Under the pieces are notes generated by a model. The model was not told where the DNA came from. It worked only from the letters and a program-made list of their open reading frames with translations, and did not search any database. From an uncultured Sphingomonadaceae bacterium (lineage in GTDB: Bacteria > Pseudomonadota > Alphaproteobacteria > Sphingomonadales > Sphingomonadaceae), in assembly GCA_938016505.1 (NCBI GenBank), contig CALLWN010000275.1, positions 1-9,193 on the forward strand: 9,193 nucleotides of DNA. Reading direction: 5' to 3'. Shown in pieces: positions 1-5,979 of this stretch (positions are counted from its first letter, which is position 1; every line of letters starts with the position of its first letter). Position numbers and translations under genes: made by a program.

Positions 1-119
1 AAGCCGGAGCAGTGCAGCTCGGCGGCGAGTGCGGCAGGCGCCCCGCCGGTCTCGGCAGTCCGCACCACCGCGGGCGGGCAGTGCGCTCCCAGCAGCCGGG
101 CGAAGGACTCCGCCAGCAT
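1..119 (-). CDS. Acyl-CoA dehydrogenase-like protein, N-terminal fragment (runs off the window)
   Basis: Reading leftward from an ATG at 119-117, 39 complete codons stay open to the window edge. The peptide starts MLAESFARLLGAHCPP and continues with VVRTAETGGAPAALAAEL. This resembles the N-terminal helical region of acyl-CoA dehydrogenases, where a short helix is followed by an 'R-x-AE-x-GG-x-x-AAL' stretch. Its ATG overlaps the TGA of the upstream acyl-CoA dehydrogenase gene (ATGA at 119-116 on the minus strand), so translation is probably coupled. In many bacteria two such adjacent, unequal acyl-CoA dehydrogenase genes encode the two subunits of one heteromeric enzyme. That is the likely role here, by inference from gene order. 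No catalytic region is visible, so the assignment rests on a short N-terminal resemblance plus context. Confidence 0.6.
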   Translation of the reverse strand, partial: MLAESFARLLGAHCPPAVVRTAETGGAPAALAAELHCSG

Positions 120-1270
120 CAGCGCAGGCCCAGTCCGCGCGCGATCATCCCGCGCAGGATCTCGCGGGTGCCGCCCCGGATCGAGAAGACGGCAGACAGC
201 TGGTGGAGGAAGGCAAGCGTCGCCATCAGCTCGGCATCGGCTGCGCCCGGGGTCACCATGGCGGCAATGTCGGCGGGGATCGCCTGCTCGGTCGCAGTGC
301 CCAGATCCTTGAGCAGTGCTGCCCCCACGATCGGCGCCAGCCCGGCCTGCAACCTTGCAGTGAGCGCGACCGACATGGCCCGGAGCGTTGCAAGGCTCGC
401 GAGATGCCGGCCAAGCAGCATCACGGCCTGCGGGTCGGGCGAGGCTTCGAGATGCCGGGTCCAGAGGTCGAGCAGCGCCAGTGCGGAATAGATCCGCTCC
501 GGCCCCGAGCGCTCGAAGGCAAGCTCGGCATTCACCTGCGCCCAGCCCTGGCCCTCCTCACCAACCAGCGAGTCGGCGGCGAGAAACACATCGTCAAACC
601 TCGTCTCGGAAAACTCGCTCTCGCCGTAGGAGAGCATGATCGGCTTCGTCGTCACCCCCGGTGCGCTGAGGTCGACAAGGAACTGGGAGAGGCCTCGCTG
701 CCGGTCTTCCGGACCGCCGGAGGTGCGCACCAGCGCGATCATCATGTCGGCGCGGTGGCCCCAGGTCGTCCAGACCTTGCCGCCATTGAGCCGCCAGCCA
801 TTGCCATCGCGCACCGCCCGGGTCCGGACCGAGGCGAGGTCGGACCCCGAGCCCGGCTCCGACATGCCGATGCAGAAGAAGGCGTCCGAGCGGCAGATCG
901 CCGGGATCCAGCGCTGGCGCTGCTCCTCGCTGCCGAACCTCAGGAGCAGCGGGGCCGACTGGCGGTCGCCGATCCAGTGCGCAGCGCAGGGTGCGCCGTT
1001 CGCCAGCAGCTCCTCGACCAGCACGAAGCGGTGAAAATGGTCGCGCCCGCCGCCGCCGTATCGCGTGGGAAGAGTGAGGCCCACCCAGCCCCGCGCGGCA
1101 AGCGCCCGGCTGAAGTCCGCGTCCCAGCCGGTCCATGTCCTGGCGCGGTCGCGCGGGCGCCGGCCCTCGAGCGCCGAATCGAGAAAGGCCTGCACCTCGG
1201 CGCGGAAGCCGGCCGTCTCCTCCGGCAGCCGGGCGGGCGCGAAATCGGCTGCGAGTTCGGCGAGTGACAT
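119..1270 (-). CDS. Acyl-CoA dehydrogenase family protein (FAD-dependent)
   Basis: This 383-residue protein has the usual acyl-CoA dehydrogenase length and would introduce an alpha,beta double bond into an acyl-CoA in the cytoplasm using FAD. Visible family marks are the family signature IGMSEPGSGSD (134-144), the FAD-contact stretch VWTTWG (166-171), a middle beta domain to about residue 235, then the C-terminal helical domain. The common C-terminal catalytic Glu (YEG motif) is replaced by Gly in IRGGTREIL (364-372). ELAFERSGPER (249-259) offers E253 as the probable base, as in the isovaleryl-CoA dehydrogenase-like arrangement. The R-x-x-FG-x-P motif near residue 280 is absent, as in some subunits of heteromeric enzymes. 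The start is supported by an AGGAAGAG Shine-Dalgarno sequence a few bases upstream (1272-1279). The gene is the first of a leftward operon with the partial dehydrogenase downstream and is divergent from the enoyl-CoA hydratase operon. The substrate is unknown. Confidence 0.93.
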   Translation of the reverse strand: MSLAELAADFAPARLPEETAGFRAEVQAFLDSALEGRRPRDRARTWTGWDADFSRALAARGWVGLTLPTRYGGGGRDHFHRFVLVEELLANGAPCAAHWIGDRQSAPLLLRFGSEEQRQRWIPAICRSDAFFCIGMSEPGSGSDLASVRTRAVRDGNGWRLNGGKVWTTWGHRADMMIALVRTSGGPEDRQRGLSQFLVDLSAPGVTTKPIMLSYGESEFSETRFDDVFLAADSLVGEEGQGWAQVNAELAFERSGPERIYSALALLDLWTRHLEASPDPQAVMLLGRHLASLATLRAMSVALTARLQAGLAPIVGAALLKDLGTATEQAIPADIAAMVTPGAADAELMATLAFLHQLSAVFSIRGGTREILRGMIARGLGLR

Positions 1271-1356
1271 TCTCTTCCTGTTGCGGGCCGGCGCGGTTGC
1301 TTCAAGGCTTTTCGTGCGCCCGCCGATGCGGCAGGGACGCGCAAGGGAGACCGGGA
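1271..1356. promoter_or_regulatory. Divergent intergenic region between two catabolic operons
   Basis: These 86 bases separate two start codons facing away from each other, so promoters for both operons must lie here or slightly inside the flanking genes. Good Shine-Dalgarno sequences sit at both ends: AGGAAGAG on the minus strand (1272-1279) and AAGGGAGA on the plus strand (1343-1350). I could not find a convincing -35/-10 pair or a clean long operator palindrome. A shared regulator binding here is plausible from the layout alone, but no regulator gene is present in the window. Confidence 0.6.
1343..1350 (+). promoter_or_regulatory. Shine-Dalgarno sequence for the enoyl-CoA hydratase gene
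   Basis: AAGGGAGA lies six bases before the ATG at 1357. It decides the start: the same frame is open back to 1135, but that upstream part overlaps the divergent dehydrogenase gene, lacks crotonase similarity and would add 74 arginine- and proline-rich residues. Confidence 0.8.
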
Positions 1357-2151
1357 ATGGGATTCGAAAGCTACGAGCGGTTCCGCTTCCGCCGCGAAGG
1401 GCGAATGCTCACCGCCGCAATTGCGGCACCCGGGCCGGTCAACGCCGTCGATGCGAGGCTCCACGCCGAGCTTGCGACCCTCTTCACCGATCTCCAGCAC
1501 GACCCGGATTCCGACCTCGTCATCCTGACCGGAGAGGGCCGGGCCTTCTCGGCCGGCGGGGACTATGGCTGGTTCGAGGAGCAGATCCGCGACCCGAGGC
1601 GGTTTCGCGCCATCGCCTACGAGGCACGGCGGATCGTGACCTCGCTTCTCGATCTTGAAAAACCGATCCTCTGCCGGCTCAATGGCGCGGCCGCGGGGCT
1701 GGGTGCCACCGTCGCGCTCCTGTGCGATATCATCGTCGCCGACGAGCGCGCCGTCATCGGCGATCCGCACGTCAAGGTCGGGCTGGTCGCCGGCGATGGC
1801 GGCGCGGTCATCTGGCCCCAGCTCGTCGGGTTCGCCCGGGCCAGGGAATATCTGATGACCGGCGACATGCTGACTGCGGCCGAGGCCGCCCGCATCGGCC
1901 TCATCAACCATGCCGTGCCGGCCGGCGAACTGGACGCGAAGGTCGCGGACATCGCCGGCAGGATCCTCGCCAACCCGCGATGGGCGGTCAGGTGGACCAA
2001 GACCGTCACCAACCAGCCGCTCAAGGCGCTGGTGGCCCAGATGATGGACTCGAGCCTCGCCCACGAGATGCTCTCGAACATGGCGGCCGACCGTGCCGAG
2101 GCGGTCGCTGCCATGCGCGAGAAGCGCGCGCCGCGGTTGACTGGCGAATGA
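1357..2151 (+). CDS. Enoyl-CoA hydratase/isomerase family protein (crotonase fold)
   Basis: This 264-residue crotonase-superfamily protein is of normal family length and is expected to hydrate or isomerise an enoyl-CoA in the cytoplasm. The oxyanion-hole segments are visible as FSAGGD (64-69) and NGAAAGLGA (109-117). The active-site loop reads DPHVKVGLVAGDGG (136-149). The first of the two catalytic glutamates of classical enoyl-CoA hydratase (Glu144 in the rat enzyme) is His138 here. The second (rat Glu164) seems kept as E164 in AREYLMTG. The exact reaction may therefore differ from simple hydration, although this DPH/AGDGG variant is common among bacterial homologues as I recall. The start at 1357 follows a strong Shine-Dalgarno sequence. 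The stop TGA overlaps the next gene's ATG (ATGA at 2148-2151), so the gene heads a coupled operon with two acyl-CoA dehydrogenase-fold genes. Confidence 0.93.
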   Translation: MGFESYERFRFRREGRMLTAAIAAPGPVNAVDARLHAELATLFTDLQHDPDSDLVILTGEGRAFSAGGDYGWFEEQIRDPRRFRAIAYEARRIVTSLLDLEKPILCRLNGAAAGLGATVALLCDIIVADERAVIGDPHVKVGLVAGDGGAVIWPQLVGFARAREYLMTGDMLTAAEAARIGLINHAVPAGELDAKVADIAGRILANPRWAVRWTKTVTNQPLKALVAQMMDSSLAHEMLSNMAADRAEAVAAMREKRAPRLTGE

Positions 2152-3305
2152 CCCCGCTCGACGAGCCAGGCCATGTCGCCGAGATCCGCGCCCAGGTGGC
2201 GCGCTTCGTCGCCGAGCAGGCGCCACCCGAGGCCCGCAAGGCGTGGGACCGGGCCCACGCCTGGCCGCGCGACGTCTATGCCCGGTTCAACGCGCTCGGC
2301 CTCACTGCGCTGACCGTGCCCGAGCAATGGGGCGGGGCCGGGCAGGATCTCGTCGCTGCCGTCGCCGTCATCGAGGAGCTCGCCCAGGCCGGCCCCTTCC
2401 TCGCCGGGCCCTACATCCACACCGCCTTCTACGGCGGCATGAACCTCGCCGAGAACGGCTCGCCCGAGCAGAAGGCCGAATGGCTCCCACGGCTCGCCCG
2501 CGGCGAGGCCTTCTTTGCCTATGGCCTGTCCGAGCCCGATGTCGGCGGCGATCTCGCCAGCGTGACGACGCGGGCCGAGCGCGACGGCGACACCATCATC
2601 GTGACCGGCGCCAAGCGCTGGTGCACCGGGGCCGACTGGGCCGATGTCATCTACTGCCTGGTCCGCTCCGGCCCGGCCGAGGCCCGCCACCGCAACCTCT
2701 CCTTCCTCCTCATCCCGACCGACACACCCGGCATCTCGATGCACGGGATCGAACATGCGAACCTGCGCTACACCAAGAGCCAGGATGTCCATTTCGATGG
2801 TGTGCGCCTGCCTCTCTCGGCGATCGTCGGCGGCGAGGCGATGTGGAACCGCGGCTGGGAGCAGCTCGCCGGGCGCGCCCTTGATGTCGAGAAGATCGAG
2901 ATCTCCGCCGTCGCCTACGGCATCGCCCGCGCGGCACTTGCCGAGGCCTGGAGCTACGCCCAGCAGCGCCATCAGTTCGGCCGCCCGATCAGCCAGCACC
3001 AGGCGATCCGCCACAAGCTCGTCACTGCGCGCACCAGGCTCGCCGCCTGCCGCCACATGCTCTACCACGCCGCCCAGCTCGCCAGCGCCGGCCGCCCCTG
3101 CGCTGCCGAAACGGCCATGGCCAAGCTGTTCATCGCCGACACGGGTGTCGAGATCGCGCTGGCCTGCCAGCAGGTGATGGGCGCCTATGCCCTGTCCGAC
3201 GCCTACGAGATGGAGCGCCACGTGCGCGACCTGCTCGGCATGCCGATCGTTGGAGGATCATCCGACATGCAGAAGAACAATCTTGCCGGGATCTGGAAGC
3301 TGTGA
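2148..3305 (+). CDS. Acyl-CoA dehydrogenase family protein (FAD-dependent)
   Basis: This 385-residue acyl-CoA dehydrogenase has an N-terminal helical domain to about residue 120. The signature YGLSEPDVGGD (125-135) carries GGD where many members have GSD. A beta domain follows (about 126-230), then the C-terminal helical domain with RHQFGRPI (274-281) and QQVMGAYALS (341-350), which are FAD- and dimer-contact motifs. At the usual catalytic Glu position the sequence is VGGSSDMQ (368-375), so Gly replaces Glu. LDVEK (245-249) supplies E248, which aligns with the helix-G base of isovaleryl-CoA dehydrogenase (LDLER), so an alternative catalytic base is likely. The ATG overlaps the hydratase stop codon and the TGA overlaps the GTG of the following oxygenase-like gene, so all three should be translated from one message. 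The substrate is probably a branched, cyclic or side-chain acyl-CoA rather than a plain fatty acid, which is inference from subfamily features. Confidence 0.93.
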   Translation: MTPLDEPGHVAEIRAQVARFVAEQAPPEARKAWDRAHAWPRDVYARFNALGLTALTVPEQWGGAGQDLVAAVAVIEELAQAGPFLAGPYIHTAFYGGMNLAENGSPEQKAEWLPRLARGEAFFAYGLSEPDVGGDLASVTTRAERDGDTIIVTGAKRWCTGADWADVIYCLVRSGPAEARHRNLSFLLIPTDTPGISMHGIEHANLRYTKSQDVHFDGVRLPLSAIVGGEAMWNRGWEQLAGRALDVEKIEISAVAYGIARAALAEAWSYAQQRHQFGRPISQHQAIRHKLVTARTRLAACRHMLYHAAQLASAGRPCAAETAMAKLFIADTGVEIALACQQVMGAYALSDAYEMERHVRDLLGMPIVGGSSDMQKNNLAGIWKL

Positions 3306-4441
3306 ACCTGCTCTCCGCCGCGCGCGATCTCGCGCCCACGCTCGCCGCCCGTGCCGCCGAGATCGAGGACGCCCGCCGTCTTCCCGCCGACCTTGCCGCC
3401 AGCCTCGCCGGGGCCGGCCTGTTCCGCCTCGCCATCCCGAAGAGCCTGGCCGGCCACGAGCTTCCGCCCGACCAGATGTTCGACGTGCTGGAAGCCGTGG
3501 CCGAGGGCGATGCCTCGGCCGGCTGGTGCCTCATGATCGGGGCGACGACCGCGCTCGTTGCCGCCTATCTGCCGCGCCACCATGCCGAGGCCGTGCTCGG
3601 CCCCCCCGATGTCATCACTGGCGGGGTGTTCGCGCCGCTCGGCCGGGCAGTCCGGGTGAACGGCCACTACCGTGTCTCCGGGCGCTGGTCCTGGGCATCG
3701 GGGTCGGCCAACTGTCACTGGCTCGTCGGCGGCGCCATCCTGATGGAGGGTGACGCCCCGGTCATGGGCGAGGATGGCCGCCCCCGCCACCGGATGATGC
3801 TGATGCCGCGGCGCGACGTTGCGCTGCTCGACACCTGGCACGCCGCCGGGCTCAAGGGCACCGGCTCGGGTGACATGGTGGCAGCCGATGTCGAGGTGCC
3901 CGCCGACCGCAGCGTCTCCCTCATCGACGATGTGCCGAACGCGCCCGGCACGCTCTACCGCTTCCCCCCCTTCGGCCTGCTCGCGCTCGGCATCGCAGGC
4001 GTTGCGAGCGGCAACGCCCGCGCCGCGCTCGATGCAGTGCAGGAGGCCGTCCGGGGTCGCAGGTCGGGCGCGCGCTCGGCGGCCGAACGGGCAACGGTCC
4101 AGGCCGATCTTGCCCGCGCCGAGGCGGCGTGGATGGCGGCGCGCGCCGGCGTGCTCCAGACGATCAGGCTGGCGTGGGACGAGGCGCTCGGCGGCGGCAT
4201 CCGCCTCAAGACACGGGCCCGGCTGCGGCTTGCCGCCACCCACATGACCCGAACCGCGGCCGACATCACCCGCACCTGCTACGACCTCGGCGGCGGCGCT
4301 GCGCTCTACCTTGAAAGCCCGCTCCAGCGGCGGTTCCGCGACGCCCATGCGATGACCCAGCACATCATGGTCCAGGGGGCGACCTTCGAGCTCGCCGGTC
4401 GGGTGCTGCTCGACCTTCCGGCAGATACCGCGATGCTCTGA
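3302..4441 (+). CDS. Acyl-CoA dehydrogenase-fold protein, probable flavin-dependent monooxygenase (HsaA/DszC-like)
   Basis: This 379-residue protein has the acyl-CoA dehydrogenase fold but not the dehydrogenase signature. It matches the style of the flavin-dependent hydroxylase branch (HsaA, DszC and relatives; C-terminal domain Acyl-CoA_dh_2). Seen: GLFRLAIPKSLAG (39-51), GRWSWASGSANCHW (127-140), a DTWHAAGLKGTGSGD segment (177-191) and the C-terminal RDAHAMTQH (346-354), which is typical of this branch. No catalytic Glu of the dehydrogenase type is present. Such enzymes use reduced FMN or FAD delivered by a separate reductase to hydroxylate an aromatic or other substrate. No reductase gene is seen in the window. 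Translation starts at a GTG overlapping the previous TGA (GTGA, 3302-3305), and no in-frame ATG lies near the start. It could instead be a divergent dehydrogenase. It ends the operon. Confidence 0.8.
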   Translation: MNLLSAARDLAPTLAARAAEIEDARRLPADLAASLAGAGLFRLAIPKSLAGHELPPDQMFDVLEAVAEGDASAGWCLMIGATTALVAAYLPRHHAEAVLGPPDVITGGVFAPLGRAVRVNGHYRVSGRWSWASGSANCHWLVGGAILMEGDAPVMGEDGRPRHRMMLMPRRDVALLDTWHAAGLKGTGSGDMVAADVEVPADRSVSLIDDVPNAPGTLYRFPPFGLLALGIAGVASGNARAALDAVQEAVRGRRSGARSAAERATVQADLARAEAAWMAARAGVLQTIRLAWDEALGGGIRLKTRARLRLAATHMTRTAADITRTCYDLGGGAALYLESPLQRRFRDAHAMTQHIMVQGATFELAGRVLLDLPADTAML

Positions 4442-4475
4442 CGCGCCCGGTCGCGCCCCGGCATGGCCGGTGCCC

Positions 4476-4490
4476 CCGCAGGGCCTGCGG
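4476..4490 (+). terminator. Short GC hairpin after the catabolic operon
   Basis: CCGCAG and CTGCGG form a perfect 6-bp stem with a GGC loop, 35 bases after the operon's last stop codon, followed by only two T residues. A second small stem (CCGGC/GCCGG, 4458-4470) lies just before it. With no T-run this is at best a weak or factor-assisted terminator, and short GC stems arise easily by chance in DNA of this composition. Confidence 0.25.
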
Positions 4491-4521
4491 TTGCGCCCGC
4501 CGGGGCCAGCGGCCATAGGCC
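4491..4521 (+). promoter_or_regulatory. Predicted leaderless promoter of the glycosyltransferase gene
   Basis: TTGCGC (4491-4496) and TAGGCC (4516-4521) are separated by 19 bases. The -10-like hexamer lies 12 to 7 bases before the ATG at 4528, which would place the transcript start at or beside the start codon. There is no Shine-Dalgarno sequence between hexamer and ATG. The layout matches that before gatC. A perfect 6-bp dyad GCGGCC-ATA-GGCCGC (4509-4523) covers the -10 region. Confidence 0.5.
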
Positions 4522-4527
4522 GCCGCC

Positions 4528-5640
4528 ATGGCCGACCAGACCGTGCTGCCGCCGCGACCGCCACTGCCACCGCTGGTTCTGCCGCAACCCCTTCTGGCAC
4601 CGCGCGACATCCGTGACCCGGCCCGGCTCGGCATCGTCATCGTGAACTACCGCCAGCCAGGCTTCACGATCGAATGCCTCGAATCCCTGCTCCGCCTGCC
4701 ACCCGAGGTGCGGATCGTGGCGGTCGACAACGGCTCGGGCGACGATTCGCTCGACCGGCTGCGCCGCTGGGCCAGCGGTGAGCTGCCCCATGTCGCGCCC
4801 GACGGCCCGCTCGCCCGGCTGACGACCCCGCCGGTTGCCAAGCCCGTGGCCCTCGTGCCGGCCGGGCCGGCAACCCGGATCCGCGCCGGCGCCGCGGCGC
4901 CGCGCCTCACCCTCCTCGAATCGGACGCGAATCTCGGCTTTGCCGGCGGCAACAATCTCGGCACCCGCTATCTTCTCTCGGACCCGCGCATCGACCTCAT
5001 CTGGTATGTGAACAACGACGCAATCGTTGCGCCCGGGGCAGTCGAGGCCCTCATCGGCACCTTCGCCGCCGACCCGCGGATCGGCATGGCCGGCACGACC
5101 GTCTGCTACTATCACTGGCCAGACATCATCCAGGCCCGCAACGGCGCACGCTTCTCCGTCGTCACCGGCAACGGCAGGCTCATCGACAATGGCAGGCCCG
5201 CAAGGGGGCCAGTCAATTCGAAGCAGGTGGTCGATGAGACCGGCTTCGTGACCGGCGCATCGCTCGCCATCTCGCGGGCGCTGTGGGAAACGGTTGGCGA
5301 GATGTCCGAGCACTATTTCCTCTACTATGAGGAGATCGACTGGGCGACCCGGGCGAAGGGCCGCTTCCGCTTCGGCTACGCCCGGGCCGCAACCGTCTAT
5401 CACCGCCACGGCGGGACCATCGGCTCGGCGCCGACCCGGGCGGAACGCTCGCCCAGGGCCGAATACTGGATGCTGCGGTCGCGGCTGCGCTTCTACGCGG
5501 CCCACTATCCCGCGCTCTGGCCGGTGCAGTGGCTCTATGGCCTCGGCCAGACCCTGTGGCAGGCCATGCGCGGCCGCTTCGCCAAGGTCGGACCGATGCT
5601 CCGCGCGCTGTTCGGCCGCTCGCTCGAGACCGGGCCCTGA
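4528..5640 (+). CDS. Glycosyltransferase family 2 protein
   Basis: This 370-residue cytoplasmic or membrane-associated glycosyltransferase with a GT-A fold should transfer a sugar from a nucleotide-sugar donor to a polysaccharide or lipid-linked acceptor. Motifs in order: IVIVNYR (36-42), the strand and turn of the nucleotide site; VDNGSGDDS (67-75); NLGFAGGNN (135-143), typical of rhamnosyltransferase-like members; YVNNDA (160-165), the DxD-like metal and donor site; then GFVTGASLAISR (239-250) and YYEEIDW (266-272), the acceptor-side acidic motif. It has a proline-rich N-terminal extension of about 33 residues and an extra, alanine/proline-rich segment (about 84-127) between the second and third motifs. 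The ATG at 4528 is chosen because it is the first in frame and sits at the expected place after a leaderless-type promoter. The gene stands alone between the catabolic operon and gatC. The sugar and acceptor cannot be predicted. Confidence 0.9.
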   Translation: MADQTVLPPRPPLPPLVLPQPLLAPRDIRDPARLGIVIVNYRQPGFTIECLESLLRLPPEVRIVAVDNGSGDDSLDRLRRWASGELPHVAPDGPLARLTTPPVAKPVALVPAGPATRIRAGAAAPRLTLLESDANLGFAGGNNLGTRYLLSDPRIDLIWYVNNDAIVAPGAVEALIGTFAADPRIGMAGTTVCYYHWPDIIQARNGARFSVVTGNGRLIDNGRPARGPVNSKQVVDETGFVTGASLAISRALWETVGEMSEHYFLYYEEIDWATRAKGRFRFGYARAATVYHRHGGTIGSAPTRAERSPRAEYWMLRSRLRFYAAHYPALWPVQWLYGLGQTLWQAMRGRFAKVGPMLRALFGRSLETGP

Positions 5641-5642
5641 CC

Positions 5643-5665
5643 TCCCGGCAGCGCCGTTGCCGGGG
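5643..5665 (+). terminator. Hairpin after the glycosyltransferase gene, overlapping the gatC -35 element
   Basis: CCCGGCA (5644-5650) and TGCCGGG (5658-5664) pair as a perfect 7-bp stem around a 7-base loop, with one further possible G-U pair outside. It starts three bases after the glycosyltransferase stop codon, a typical place for a terminator, but no T-run follows. It also covers the proposed -35 of gatC, so it could alternatively be an operator or fold in read-through RNA. Confidence 0.4.
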
Positions 5666-5685
5666 TCCCATGCCCCTGCTAGGCG
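5657..5685 (+). promoter_or_regulatory. Predicted leaderless promoter of gatC-gatA
   Basis: TTGCCG (5657-5662), a 17-base spacer and TAGGCG (5680-5685) form a sigma70-type promoter. The -10 ends six bases before the gatC ATG at 5692, so transcription should start at or next to the A of the start codon. No Shine-Dalgarno sequence is present. This would drive gatC and, through their overlap, gatA. Confidence 0.6.
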
Positions 5686-5691
5686 CCCGGC

Positions 5692-5979
5692 ATGGCAGTT
5701 GACGAGACGATGGTGGTGCGGGTGGCGAAGCTTGCCCGCATCCGCCTTGCCGACGCGGAGGTCGCACCGCTGGCACATGAACTCAACCGGATCCTCGGCT
5801 GGATCGACCAGCTTCAGGCGGTCGACACCGAAGGCGTCGCGCCGCTCGACATGGTGATCCCCGTCAGGCGGGCCTGGCGGGACGATGCCGTGACCGACGG
5901 GAATATCCAGACCGACATCCTCGCCAACGCGCCGGCTGCAGCGCACGGCTTCTTCGCCGTTCCCAAGGTCATCGAATGA
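5692..5979 (+). CDS. gatC: Asp-tRNA(Asn)/Glu-tRNA(Gln) amidotransferase subunit C
   Basis: This 95-residue protein is of full family length. GatC is the small subunit that wraps around GatA and helps hold it to GatB in the GatCAB amidotransferase, which converts Glu-tRNA(Gln) and/or Asp-tRNA(Asn) to the amidated forms in the cytoplasm. Recognisable stretches are VAKLARIRL near residues 11-19, [12 protein letters not shown] (29-40), [10 protein letters not shown] (44-53) and the conserved C-terminal [11 protein letters not shown] (85-95). The start is the first ATG in frame with the family N-terminus and lies seven bases after a -10-like hexamer. The TGA overlaps the gatA ATG (ATGA, 5976-5979), so the subunits are translationally coupled, as expected for a complex. 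Confidence 0.97.
   Translation: MAVDETMVVRVAKLARIRLADAEVAPLAHELNRILGWIDQLQAVDTEGVAPLDMVIPVRRAWRDDAVTDGNIQTDILANAPAAAHGFFAVPKVIE

Noticed and set aside
29..1267. Open plus-strand frame of 412 codons opposite the leftward acyl-CoA dehydrogenase
   Set aside because: It is an antisense shadow of a well-supported gene, with Arg/Ala/Pro-rich composition and no recognisable domain.
1135..1356. Longer start for the enoyl-CoA hydratase at 1135
   Set aside because: The extra 74 residues overlap the divergent gene and do not look like a crotonase N-terminus, while a strong Shine-Dalgarno sequence precedes the ATG at 1357.
1617..5946. Very long open frames on the minus strand opposite the plus-strand genes (1617-3221, 3203-4600, 4306-5946)
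   Set aside because: They lie antisense to clear family proteins, are rich in Arg, Gly, Ala and Pro, show no domain motifs, and are expected as shadows in DNA with such GC-biased codon use.
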